A DNA stretch of 64,000 bases from Acidobacteriota bacterium (GCA_019639115.1 JAHBSM010000007.1:148936-212935), one strand, 5' to 3'. Positions 17,295-25,470 are shown, counted from the stretch's first letter. Numbers and translations: made by a program. Notes: generated by a model not told the origin, from the sequence alone.

Positions 17295-17507
17295 GTGGAT
17301 ATTCGCGATGTTAAGCTAGACAAGTCTGCCTTTAGGGTCTTCAGCAGCTTTGAAGAAGCGGTCGAAGCCGACCGCGAACATTGGCGGAACGCTTCCTACG
17401 AAGACCGCCTTCTCGCCCTCGAACTGATGCGGCAAAGTGCCTATGGATACACAGATCCGGCTACCCCAAGACTTCAAAGAGTTCTTGAGATTGTTAGAGG
17501 CGAATGA
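17295..17507 (+). CDS. Small antitoxin-like protein upstream of a nucleotidyltransferase remnant
   Basis: A 70-residue protein with GTG start. The segment YEDRLLALELMRQSAYGY and the end LQRVLEIVRGE are typical of small proteins encoded immediately before nucleotidyltransferase-type (AbiEii/DUF6036-like) genes, which often act as two-gene toxin-antitoxin or phage-defence modules. The following gene overlaps this one in another frame from 17443 but is truncated after 37 codons, so this protein is probably an orphan partner. The role is inference from arrangement. Confidence 0.6.
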   Translation: MDIRDVKLDKSAFRVFSSFEEAVEADREHWRNASYEDRLLALELMRQSAYGYTDPATPRLQRVLEIVRGE

Positions 17508-17556
17508 CGTTGACTACTTGTTCGTCGGTGGATTTGCAGTTAGCAACTGCGAGTGA
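17443..17556 (+). pseudogene. Truncated nucleotidyltransferase (AbiEii/DUF6036-like) gene
   Basis: From the ATG at 17443 the frame gives an N-terminus with DFKEFLRLLEANDVDYLFVG and then GFAVSNCE and a stop. DFKEFLxLLxxxxVxYLxVGGxAV is the typical start of these nucleotidyltransferases, whose catalytic GG/GS-x9-D-x-D follows only afterwards. Here the gene ends right at the glycine loop, where the lower-GC restriction-modification segment begins. It is a remnant, most simply cut by insertion or deletion at about 17545-17557. Confidence 0.6.
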
Positions 17557-17592
17557 CGAAAGCAATTCCACGGATAAGAATTTACAATTGTC

Positions 17593-18342
17593 TCAAGAAG
17601 CTCTAAGAAGTGCTTGTTCCTCGAAAGATTTAAGGTGTAAATCCTTGCTTGGTGCATCACCGCGGTAATTACGCGGTGGCGCCAAAATGCGCAAGTGTGG
17701 GGCTACATGTCCATTCCTGAGAGCTACGCCATTCTGCTCATTTTCAGCCACATCTTCATTTCCCCAATTTTCCCAGCCAGTTCTTGGAAATCGTGCAAAC
17801 AACTCCAAGTATGGCCCGGGTGAACATTGTTCGATAATTTCAAAAATCTCATCCGGTTTTCTGGAGTGTTCTCGCTTCCGCGTTGCAATATAATTAACTT
17901 GTGACCTGGCAGGCGAAAGTGTACGCCTTCCTTTTTTCCCGCGCACTCCGAAAAGAATCATTTCTGTAACGTTGCGAAAATAGAATCCAACGCCACGACC
18001 ATCAGATCCACCGTCCTTTCTAATCTTGTGCCAAATAATGTTCGTCTTGTATTCGAATCCCCAGGCCTTCATAACCTGTAGCCCTGACTCAAGCAAGGCG
18101 TTGGGCACCCAAAGATATAAATGCGATGGGTCGGCTGCTAGAGAACTAACCGGCAGTTCAATGATGTCTGATAGCTTCATCGTAGGGTACCTAAGCAATC
18201 GCTTGTGTTCGGGAGCCATTTTTCCTGTTCTATTGTCAAACTGCCAAGGCGGATCTGCTAGTATCGTTGCATACGTACCTGAAACTTTTGAAAGCAAATC
18301 ACGAGCTGGATCGCTAATACAAGCCTCAATTGGTTTCGACAT
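17593..18342 (-). CDS. MT-A70 family adenine DNA methyltransferase
   Basis: A 249-residue methyltransferase with the catalytic DPPW at residues 30-33 (ILADPPWQFDN), HLYLWVPNALL and KTNIIWHK, which are the conserved MT-A70 blocks. DPPW favours N6-adenine methylation. The start codon overlaps the end of the upstream nuclease gene by 17 bases, and the two run in the same direction, so it is most likely the modification half of a type II restriction-modification pair. Base composition is visibly lower in GC than the flanks and arginine/leucine codons are less GC-rich, pointing to horizontal transfer. Target sequence is inferred from the nuclease only. Confidence 0.85.
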   Translation of the reverse strand: MSKPIEACISDPARDLLSKVSGTYATILADPPWQFDNRTGKMAPEHKRLLRYPTMKLSDIIELPVSSLAADPSHLYLWVPNALLESGLQVMKAWGFEYKTNIIWHKIRKDGGSDGRGVGFYFRNVTEMILFGVRGKKGRRTLSPARSQVNYIATRKREHSRKPDEIFEIIEQCSPGPYLELFARFPRTGWENWGNEDVAENEQNGVALRNGHVAPHLRILAPPRNYRGDAPSKDLHLKSFEEQALLRAS

Positions 18343-18916
18343 ATAAACTCCTCCGTATTCCGAATACTAAGATCGGACAACCACCACCTCCGCCGCCCTC
18401 AATTCGAGGAAGCAGTTTTGACATATGGGTTGTGGACGCACCATAAGATTTTCCACGCCCAAGATTATTGAAAACGCCCTGTAATTCGTCGCAACGAGTG
18501 ATAATTATTCCGACGGAGACCGCACGAAGTTCAAACAGAAGTCTGAAGTTATTGAGATCTCGGTCAAAGAACGGATCTTTATTGTTCCACTCAATCTCAA
18601 GAGCAATCTTATTCTTGAAACAATCTACTGAGTGTGTAGGTGATTCAAAATCCTTCTGGTCAATAGATATTTTCGTATCGAATTTCTTCTCGATCCAACC
18701 CAGTTTATAAAACTCTGAATCGATCCACTGCGAAACTGGGGATTTGCGACCGCCACCGGAATCGATGTAACTCTTTCTTAGCTGAAATCGGCTAAGCACG
18801 TTACAAACATCATTGTACTCATCGGGAAAATCCCTTTCCAAGATAGCCGTTGCATGACGCCATTCGTGTATTTCGTATCGGTCTCTAATGTGTTTCTCGA
18901 ACGAACTGATCGGCAT
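18326..18916 (-). CDS. BglII/BstYI-type type II restriction endonuclease
   Basis: A 196-residue protein that I place in the BglII family. The catalytic strand reads VDCFKNKIALEIEWNNKDPF: D98, E107 and E109 reproduce the D-x8-E-x-(Q/E) spacing of BglII (Asp84, Glu93, Gln95), with Glu for Gln. DRDLNNFRLLFELRAV after it is also family-like. BglII-family enzymes cut AGATCT or RGATCY, so a GATC-core site is the best guess for both nuclease and methylase. The C-terminal glycine run (GGGGGG near residue 177) is unusual. It is the first gene of the pair and has the low GC of the segment. Confidence 0.75.
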   Translation of the reverse strand: MPISSFEKHIRDRYEIHEWRHATAILERDFPDEYNDVCNVLSRFQLRKSYIDSGGGRKSPVSQWIDSEFYKLGWIEKKFDTKISIDQKDFESPTHSVDCFKNKIALEIEWNNKDPFFDRDLNNFRLLFELRAVSVGIIITRCDELQGVFNNLGRGKSYGASTTHMSKLLPRIEGGGGGGCPILVFGIRRSLYVETN

Positions 18917-18982
18917 AGCTATGAATTTAACATCGATATAGTTTCTGCGATACTTGACGTATCCAGAATCTCCAAAAACCCG

Positions 18983-19960
18983 TCACCAGCCCAAAATATA
19001 CGCAAACATCAGCGGGGCGACGATCGAGGCGTCGGATTCGACGATGTATTTGGGCGTCGAGGCTTCGAGTTTGCCCCAGGTTATTTTTTCGTTGGGGACG
19101 GCGCCGGAGTACGAGCCGTAGCTGGTCGTCGAATCGCTGATCTGGCAGAAATAGCCCCAGACGGGGACGTTCTCTCGCTGCAGGTCCTGGTGGAGCATCG
19201 GGACGACGCAGATCGGGAAATCGCCCGCGATGCCGCCGCCGATCTGGAAGAAGCCGACGGTGGAATCATCCGTCGCGTTATTTGTGTACCAGTCGGCAAG
19301 CATCGTCATATATTCGATGCCGGTGCGGACGGTGTGGACGTTCTCGACATCGCCTGTGATGACGTGGCCGGCGAACATATTGCCCATAGTCGAATCTTCC
19401 CAGCCGGGTACGACCATCGGCAGGTTCTTTTCCATCGCGGCGTACATCCAACTGTCTTTCACGTCGATCTGGTAATACTCCTCGAGCGAGCCGTTTCGCA
19501 GCACCTGATACATGAATTCGTGCGGGAAATAACGCTGCCCTTCGGCCTCGGCACGCGTCCAGACCTCGACCATCGCCTTTTCGAGCCGCCGCATCGCTTC
19601 ATGCTCGGGGATGCACGTGTCGGTCACGCGGTTCATATGGCGGTCGAGCAGGGCCTGTTCGTCTTCGGCAGTCAGATCGCGGTAATTCGGCACGCGTTCG
19701 TAAAAATCGTGGGCGACGAGATTGAACAGGTCTTCTTCGAGATTCGCTCCCGTGCACGAAATGATCTGCACCTTATCCTGCCGTATCATTTCGGCTAAGC
19801 TGAGCCCAAGCTCCGCCGTACTCATCGCTCCGGCAAGCGTGATCATCATCTTGCCGCCGCCGTCTAGATGCCGCTTGTAACCTTCCGCTGCGTCGATCAA
19901 AGCCGCCGAATTGAAATGCCGATAATGATGCTTGATGAATTCCGTGATCTGTCCGTTCAT
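18983..19960 (-). CDS. Deoxyhypusine synthase-like protein
   Basis: The frame opens at 19999 but that would start inside the terminator hairpin at 19980-20016; the ATG at 19960 (MNGQITEF) is preferred, giving 325 residues. The deoxyhypusine synthase fold is clear: ITLAGAMSTAELG, SCTGANLEEDLF, FQIGGGIAGDFPICVVPML and the active-site lysine in ITWGKLEAST (Lys297 with this start). In eukaryotes and archaea the enzyme modifies eIF5A/aIF5A with spermidine; bacteria have no such substrate, and bacterial members are thought to act on free polyamines, as homospermidine synthase does. The gene follows nrdB but is separated from it by a strong terminator. Confidence 0.88.
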   Translation of the reverse strand: MNGQITEFIKHHYRHFNSAALIDAAEGYKRHLDGGGKMMITLAGAMSTAELGLSLAEMIRQDKVQIISCTGANLEEDLFNLVAHDFYERVPNYRDLTAEDEQALLDRHMNRVTDTCIPEHEAMRRLEKAMVEVWTRAEAEGQRYFPHEFMYQVLRNGSLEEYYQIDVKDSWMYAAMEKNLPMVVPGWEDSTMGNMFAGHVITGDVENVHTVRTGIEYMTMLADWYTNNATDDSTVGFFQIGGGIAGDFPICVVPMLHQDLQRENVPVWGYFCQISDSTTSYGSYSGAVPNEKITWGKLEASTPKYIVESDASIVAPLMFAYILGW

Positions 19961-19979
19961 ATGTAGTCCGCCCGAAATA

Positions 19980-20016
19980 GAAAAAACGCGAACAGGCAAT
20001 TATACCTATTCGCGTT
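19980..20016 (-). terminator. Rho-independent terminator of the nrd operon
   Basis: On the minus strand ACGCGAATAGG and CCTGTTCGCGT form an 11-bp stem with one mismatch and a TATAATTG loop, followed by TTTTTT. It lies 30 nt after the nrdB stop. Confidence 0.85.
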
Positions 20017-20045
20017 CGTTTAGTGTATTTCGACGGTCTGAGCGT

Positions 20046-21044
20046 CTAGAATGCCTCGCTGAAGCTCACCTCGCCGGCCACCGCTACCTGATAGGCCGAG
20101 ACGCGGCGTTCGAAGAAGTTGGCGAGTTCCTGGACGTCCTGCAGGTCCATGAACGAGAACGGATTCTTGGCCCCGTAGATCTTGTTCATGCCGAGCATCG
20201 CGAGGCGCTGGTCGGCGATGAATTCGAGATATTGCCGCATGTCCGCGACCGACAGGCCGGCGACGCCGCCCGACAGGATGTCCTCGGCAAACTGCATCTC
20301 GCAATCGACGGCCTCCTGGATCATCGTCGCGACCGAACGTTCAAGATCCGCGTCGAATAGAAGCGGCTCTTCTTTGCGAACGGTTTTTACGACCTCGAAC
20401 GCAAAGCTCATATGTGCGGATTCGTCGCGGAATACCCAATTCGTCCCCGCCGCGAGCCCGTGAAGCAGGCCTTTTGAACGCAAGAAATATACGTAAGCGA
20501 ATGCCGCAAAGAAGAAAAGCCCCTCGATGCATGCCGCAAAGCAGATCAGATTGAGCAGGAACATCTTGCGGTCGCCGGGCGTCTGCAGGCTGTCGAGATC
20601 GTTGATCGTGTCGATCCATTTCAGACAGAAATCAGCCTTTTTCTTGATCGACGGGATATTCTCGACCGCAGCGAAAGCCGCCGCACGCTCGTTGTGGTCG
20701 GGAATATACGTGTCGAGCAGTGTCAGATAGAACTGCACGTGCAGGGCCTCTTCGTAAAGCTGGCGCGATAGATACATCCGAGCCTCGGGAGCGTTGATGT
20801 GCTTGTACAGGTTAAGCACGAGGTTATTCGCCACGATCGAATCACCGGTCGCAAAAAAAGCCACGAGCCGATTGATCAGATGCCTCTCGCTCGCCGACAT
20901 CTTGTTCTTGAGGTCCATCACGTCGGTCGAAAAATCGACCTCCTCGACGGTCCAAGTGTTCTTGATGGCGTTCCGGTACATTTCGTAGAAATCCGGATAC
21001 TTCATCGGGCGAAGGGTTAGGTTGAAACCTGGATCTAAAAGCAT
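20046..21044 (-). CDS. nrdB: Class Ia ribonucleotide reductase small subunit
   Basis: A 332-residue ferritin-like protein. Iron ligands are seen in EEALHVQFY (E-x-x-H) and DESAHMSFAFEV (E-x-x-H), and helices around LINRLVAFFATGD and CFAACIEGLFFFAAF have the normal spacing. The subunit carries the tyrosyl radical/diiron centre that starts nucleotide reduction by NrdA; dNTPs are the product. It is the last gene of nrdA-dinD-nrdB and ends at a strong terminator. The intervening dinD, 5 nt upstream, is not part of normal nrd operons. Regulation is through the NrdR boxes before nrdA. Confidence 0.95.
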   Translation of the reverse strand: MLLDPGFNLTLRPMKYPDFYEMYRNAIKNTWTVEEVDFSTDVMDLKNKMSASERHLINRLVAFFATGDSIVANNLVLNLYKHINAPEARMYLSRQLYEEALHVQFYLTLLDTYIPDHNERAAAFAAVENIPSIKKKADFCLKWIDTINDLDSLQTPGDRKMFLLNLICFAACIEGLFFFAAFAYVYFLRSKGLLHGLAAGTNWVFRDESAHMSFAFEVVKTVRKEEPLLFDADLERSVATMIQEAVDCEMQFAEDILSGGVAGLSVADMRQYLEFIADQRLAMLGMNKIYGAKNPFSFMDLQDVQELANFFERRVSAYQVAVAGEVSFSEAF

Positions 21045-21049
21045 AAATT

Positions 21050-21895
21050 TTATTTTCCTCGTAACTTGTTGGAAGAAGATTCTTTGCTGAGTTTCTTAAC
21101 ACTGTCTGCGGTGGGCAAATTCTCAGGCATCGTGCCGCCAAGATCCTCAATAGTCTTTCTTACTTTCTTCCCGACTTCGAAGTGAGTCTGATTGGCTTTA
21201 TCCTTTCCCTTGATTTCCTCTCGTCGCAACTTTTCTTCGGTTTGAGTAGCGCGGAAAAGATTTGCCGCAAGCTCCGTGCTCCCCATGTGATCGAGAATCT
21301 GCTGACCCTTTTTCAAGCCCTTTCGCGCATGAATTTCCTTTGCCGTTAGACCTCCATACAATCCTTGATAACCATGATTCTGAAAGATGGCATAGTCTAT
21401 AGGCTCTACAACTCCCGCGTCTTTTGCAGCCTCTGCCAATTGCTTATTGTGCAGCGACATTTCTTCGCGAAGAAAGATGCGCTTTTCTTCCTCAGTCTTC
21501 AGCCGTTGATACGCCTGCATCTGCTGTATTTCTTGCAGACGCGTTTGCACCGCAAAATAGGTTTGCCCTATGGCCACTATTTCTTTCGAGGAATCGGCGT
21601 TTTGTACGATCAAATAACATGCATATCGAGACAGGCGCACGTCTACTATTTCACGTTCCGCGCCTGAACCAATGGGAACCATTGTGAGGATATCCTCAAA
21701 ATGGTCTAAAATGTTGATTCCACTATTCTTACAGGCTTCTTTTGCTCGCTCGATCACTGGGATAAAATGCCGAAATTGAGAATATTCAAGAACCTTGCTC
21801 AACTCCCGAGCGCTCCAAAATTCGTTTGAATCATCGTCGAATCGTTTGATTTGTTCAAAAACGGTTCGTGTTCTGTCGGTCAACTCGTCACTCAT
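21050..21895 (-). CDS. dinD: DNA damage-inducible protein D (BRO-N-type)
   Basis: A protein of 281 residues from the ATG at 21895, chosen because GGGA lies 5-8 nt upstream and the longer frame (to 21916) would overlap nrdA. FWSARELSKVLEYSQFRHF and VIERAKEACKNSG form the BRO-N-like N-terminus; SRYACYLIVQNADSSKE and YFAVQTRLQE continue the DinD pattern. In E. coli DinD is SOS-induced and affects RecA filaments; it is common on plasmids and islands. GC is clearly lower than in nrdA and nrdB on either side, so it looks inserted into the nrd operon 11 nt after nrdA and 5 nt before nrdB, and would be co-transcribed under NrdR control. Confidence 0.85.
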   Translation of the reverse strand: MSDELTDRTRTVFEQIKRFDDDSNEFWSARELSKVLEYSQFRHFIPVIERAKEACKNSGINILDHFEDILTMVPIGSGAEREIVDVRLSRYACYLIVQNADSSKEIVAIGQTYFAVQTRLQEIQQMQAYQRLKTEEEKRIFLREEMSLHNKQLAEAAKDAGVVEPIDYAIFQNHGYQGLYGGLTAKEIHARKGLKKGQQILDHMGSTELAANLFRATQTEEKLRREEIKGKDKANQTHFEVGKKVRKTIEDLGGTMPENLPTADSVKKLSKESSSNKLRGK

Positions 21896-21906
21896 AAAAT
21901 CCCTTT

Positions 21907-24396
21907 TTATTGACACGCTTCACACGCTTCCGGGTTCTCCAGTGAGCACGCTAGGGCCTCATCGTCTGTATAAACTTTCTTCGGCTCAGTGACGAAGGCG
22001 GTTTCAGTTGCGGAAACCTGAGCGATCTTTGTCGCGGGCCGCGAACGTAGGTAATACGTTGTTTTGAGGCCCTTTTGCCACGCGTACATGTACATCGACG
22101 AGAGCTTGCCGATCGTCGGGCTTTCCATGAAAAGGTTGAGCGATGCCGATTGGTCGATGTATGCTCCGCGGTCGGCCATCATATCAATAAGCGAACGCAT
22201 CGGTATTTCCCACGCGGTGCGGTAGATCGCTTTGAGTTCGTCGTTGAATTCCTCGATCTCCTGCACAGAACCTTCGGCGAGCTTGATCTTCGTGCGGATC
22301 TCGTCGGTCCACAGGCCGAGGTTCTTTAGCTCCTGAACCAGATATTTATTGACCTGGACAAAATCGCCGCTCAATGTCTCTCGTTTGAACAGGTTCGATA
22401 CCTGCGGCTCGATGCATTCGTAACAGCCTGCGATCGAGGCGATGGTCGCGGTCGGTGCGATGGCGATCATCAGTGAATTTCGCAAACCGGTCTGCTTGAT
22501 CTTTTCACGCAAAGCGTCCCAACGCGGCATATCGTCCGGCGTCACGCCCCACAGGTCGAACTGCAGATCGCCACGTGCGGCACGCGTCTGTGCGAATGCC
22601 GGATGAGCACCGCGCTCTGCTGCGAGATCGGCCGAGGCGTCGAGTGCAGCGTAGTAGATCTCTTCCTGGATCTTTGCTGAGATGCGTCGGGCCTCGTCGC
22701 TGTCAAACGCGAGCCTCATCTGGAAAAACACGTCCTGCAAGCCCATCAGCCCGAGGCCGATATTGCGCCAGCGGCTATTTGACCGCGACGTTTCCGGTAT
22801 CGCGTAATAGTTGAGGTCGATTACGCGGTCGAGCTGTTTGACCGCCAGCCGGACGTTACGGCGGAGCTTATCGTAATCGAACCGCCCGTCGATCATATAG
22901 CGGCTTACGTTGATCGAGCCGAGGTTGCACACGGCGGTCTCGTCGTTGCTTGTGACTTCGATGATCTCGGTGCATAGATTCGACAGATGAACGACATTTC
23001 CGGGTTCGGCCGTCTGGTTCGATTTGCGGTTCGACGCGTCCTTGAACGACATCCAGCCGTTGCCGGTCTGCGCCATTGTGCGCATCATCTTGCCGTAAAG
23101 TTCCTGAGCCTGGACCTGACGTACATACAAACCTTCTTCTTCGGCCTTTATATACGCCGCCTCGAATTCCTCGCCGTAGAGGTCCGGGAATGCGGCACGA
23201 CCTTAGGATCGGGCAGCGACCAGACGCCCGTTCGCCTGAACGCGTTTCATGAATAGGTCAGGTATCCAGTTTGCGATGTTCAGGTTGTGCGTACGGCGAG
23301 CCTCGTCGCCGGTATTGTCCCGCAACTCCAGGAAATCATCGATATCCGCGTGCCAGGTCTCGAGATAGACACAGCATGCTCCTTTGCGTTTGCCGCCCTG
23401 GTTTACCGCCGCTACTGACGAATCAAGTGTCTTGAGCCAAGGCACGATGCCATTCGAATGGCCGTTCGTGCCGCGTATCAGCGACCCTTGCGAACGCACG
23501 CGGTGGTATGCGATGCCGATGCCGCCCGAGAATTTAGAGAGCATCGCGACATCAGAATACTTCTTATAGATACTGTCGAGGCTATCCTGGGGGCTGTCGA
23601 GCAGGAAACATGACGATAGCTGCTCGTGCTTTGTACCCGAGTTGAACAGCGTCGGTGTCGAGGGCACATACTCGAGCGACGAGAACAGGTTGTACAGGTC
23701 GATCGCCTCGTGCGGGGTCTCAGCGAGTCCGCAGGCCACTCGCATCCAGAAGCATTGCGGCGATTCGATCACGTCGCGGGTCGTCGGATTCTTTAACAGA
23801 TATCGGTCGTATAGTGTACGCAGGCCGAAGAACTCGAACAGCTCATTGCGGGTCGGGTCGATCGCATCGTTGAGCTTTCGGCTATTGTCGTTGACGAACT
23901 GCATGACACGGTCATTGACCAGGCCCTCCTTGTATCCGAAGGCAATAGACTGGGAGAACGAATGTATCTCCTGGTTACGGACCTCTTTCTCAATGTATTG
24001 GTTGAGCAGCCGGGCGGCCATCCGCGAATATTCCGGTTCCTCGAATATCAAGCTCGCCGCCGTCTGGATCGACAGCTTGTCGAGCTCTTTGGTCGTAGCC
24101 CCGTCATACAGGCCGCTGATCGTTTTCGTCGCGATCCGCATCACATCTACGCTCGGCAGCCCGGCCGTGCAGCGAGAGATCGCGCGAACGATCTTGTTGA
24201 TATCGACCGGTTCGAGTAAGCCGTTGCGTTTGCGCACCTGCATCGTCGTCTGTGTCGTATCTGTCGCCTGTCGAGCGGTTCCTGTAGCGTTCGTTCCGGG
24301 GAAATTGTCCATAGCCAAATGCCTCAAATCTTCGTCGAACGGAGGCAGGTCGCCGGCGGGGATGTGTTCAATTGAGAGAGAAACTCCCCCGTTCAC
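21907..24396 (-). CDS. nrdA: Class Ia ribonucleotide reductase large subunit, interrupted by an in-frame TAA
   Basis: The gene spans about 830 codons but is split into two open pieces, 23203-24396 (397 residues) and 21907-23130 plus its upstream extension, by TAA at 23203-23205. The N-terminal piece has an ATP-cone starting at MQVRKRNG, the substrate-site cysteine region LSSCFLLD and FSGGIGIAYHRVR; the C-terminal piece has RNSLMIAIAPTATIASIAGC and ends in the redox pair CEACQ. Around the stop, family consensus W-S-L-x-D-P is found one frame over (WSLPDPKVVP) and FPDLYGEEF returns to the first frame, so an extra base near 23220 and a missing base near 23190 compensate each other. Start is GTG at 24396 or ATG at 24312 (GAGG upstream). 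As written, full-length protein would not be made. Confidence 0.85.
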
Positions 24397-24498
24397 GCCC
24401 TTTATTTATCGCAGAGCATGACCGCCTTCCGTACGTTTGTGTTGAATTGCCGCAGTGCTTTTCCGCCTATGAGTACGGCGAGATTCCCTGCAGTGGAT

Positions 24499-24514
24499 AT
24501 AGACTATATTGTGT
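24499..24514. promoter_or_regulatory. NrdR box 1
   Basis: ATAGACTATATTGTGT overlaps the -10 element of the nrd promoter and fits the 16-bp NrdR box (ACAC-AT-rich-GTGT type), strongest in its TATTGTGT half. Its centre is 32 bp from that of the second box, the three-turn spacing usual for NrdR. Confidence 0.75.
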
Positions 24515-24531
24515 GGTTCGCCCTTTGTCAA
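24503..24531 (-). promoter_or_regulatory. Sigma-70 promoter of the nrdA-dinD-nrdB operon
   Basis: On the minus strand TTGACA (24531-24526), a 17-nt spacer and TATAGT (24508-24503). The -35 is a perfect match and the -10 differs by one base. Transcription should start near 24496, leaving a leader of about 100 nt before the GTG at 24396. Confidence 0.85.
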
Positions 24532-24546
24532 CACAAAATCTAGTGG
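24531..24546. promoter_or_regulatory. NrdR box 2
   Basis: ACACAAAATCTAGTGG, in tandem with box 1 and touching the -35 element. Two boxes on one face of the helix covering the whole promoter predict repression by ATP/dATP-bound NrdR. Confidence 0.75.
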
Positions 24547-24774
24547 TTTGTGTTAATTTTTTGGCAATACCGATAACGTCAATTATTTCAACGTTTACCG
24601 CGCGCCGCCTAATGTAACGGGTCAAAGTATCCGTAACACGCCGTTAACACATTTAAGCGCAATGAGTTAAGCATTGTTTTGCAGTGATCGAGACGAAAGT
24701 CGAGATCATTTCGCACTGTTAAAGACCGCTACAAGATCGCGTTGGCATCGATTACACATCATCCTCGCCGCAAC
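24547..24774. other. Intergenic region upstream of nrdA without a gene
   Basis: About 230 bases between the nrd promoter and the terminator of the next operon hold no convincing coding frame. One structured element is seen at 24681-24717: GATC-GA-GAC-GAAA-GTC-GA-GATC, a hairpin with a GAAA tetraloop and opposed GA steps, inside outer CAGTG/CACTG arms. Its role is unknown. Confidence 0.5.
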
Positions 24775-24803
24775 AAAAAAGGCCGGACGAAAACCGCCCG
24801 GCC
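24775..24803 (-). terminator. Rho-independent terminator of the metalloprotease operon
   Basis: On the minus strand GGCCGG, an 11-nt loop and CCGGCC are followed by TTTTTT. It lies 23 nt after the stop of the HEAT-like secreted protein. Confidence 0.85.
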
Positions 24804-24825
24804 CGCAGATCAACAATGTTGCAAA

Positions 24826-25470
24826 CTAGTCAATCAAATGCCGATTCCTTTCGAACCAGGCTTTCCAGGCATCGGGACTAAACCGATCCATGCCTTTTGG
24901 GCCATATGCGATGGTGCGAGATAAACATTCCACGACATATCGATTCGTTGGCAACACGGCAAAGTCCGAACCATATTCGCCACCACTTGTATCGTCTAGC
25001 AATTCGTACAATTTTCGATACGATTCTTTTGATTGGATCAACGAAAGCTTTTCTATCGCTCGCGTCCGAACTCCGAGTATTTCGGACGTCAGCTCCTCGA
25101 GGATTACTTGAAAATGCCCGTTGTCTCCAAGTTTCACCAAGGCCACTGATATCGCAATGCCGCAATCACGATATAGTGCCAAGTGTGCGTTTAGGTAGGG
25201 CACTATCCTACGTTCATTTTGAGTGATGTACGGGGCGACTGCCTTCTCGCATGCGGCCGGGGATGCAGCTGAATTTAGCTGTCTTCTCAACTCCTCGGCT
25301 TGCGGGAAATCAGCAAAAGCTTTTTCCGCAGCCGCCCGATTGGCTCGTGCGACGTCATTCATTTCCTGCGACTTCCGCAGAATCTCAGGATCTTGAGCAC
25401 TGCCATAAGTAGCGAAAAGAGTTAGTCCAAGTGCTAGAATAAGTCCTCTTACAAGATTTCCATTTGTCAT
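24826..25470 (-). CDS. Secreted HEAT-repeat-like protein of unknown function
   Basis: The frame opens at 25539 but the ATG at 25470 has an ideal GGAGG 6 nt upstream and gives a proper signal peptide (MTNGNLVRGLILALGLTLFA, then TYGSAQ). The mature protein of about 190 residues is helical. SVALVKLGDNGHFQVILEEL and VRTRAIEKLSLIQSKESYRK look like two HEAT-type helix pairs, and two cysteines (CEKAV, YRDCG) could form a disulphide. The ATG overlaps the stop of the metzincin gene (ATGA), so translation is coupled. It probably works with that secreted protease, for example as partner or inhibitor; this is inference. A strong terminator follows. Confidence 0.7.
   Translation of the reverse strand: MTNGNLVRGLILALGLTLFATYGSAQDPEILRKSQEMNDVARANRAAAEKAFADFPQAEELRRQLNSAASPAACEKAVAPYITQNERRIVPYLNAHLALYRDCGIAISVALVKLGDNGHFQVILEELTSEILGVRTRAIEKLSLIQSKESYRKLYELLDDTSGGEYGSDFAVLPTNRYVVECLSRTIAYGPKGMDRFSPDAWKAWFERNRHLID

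Noticed and set aside
2337..18876. Identical 16-mers cattcgtgtatttcgt at 2337-2352 and 18861-18876
   Set aside because: The second copy lies inside the nuclease gene; one shared 16-mer in 64 kb is expected about once by chance, and flanks do not match.
23203..23205. TAA recoded as an amino acid in nrdA
   Set aside because: The 11 codons around it do not match the family in this frame but do in the next, so paired indels explain it better.
21907..24396. Intein or intron interrupting nrdA
   Set aside because: The two halves are separated by only a stop within continuous homologous sequence; there is no extra intervening sequence.
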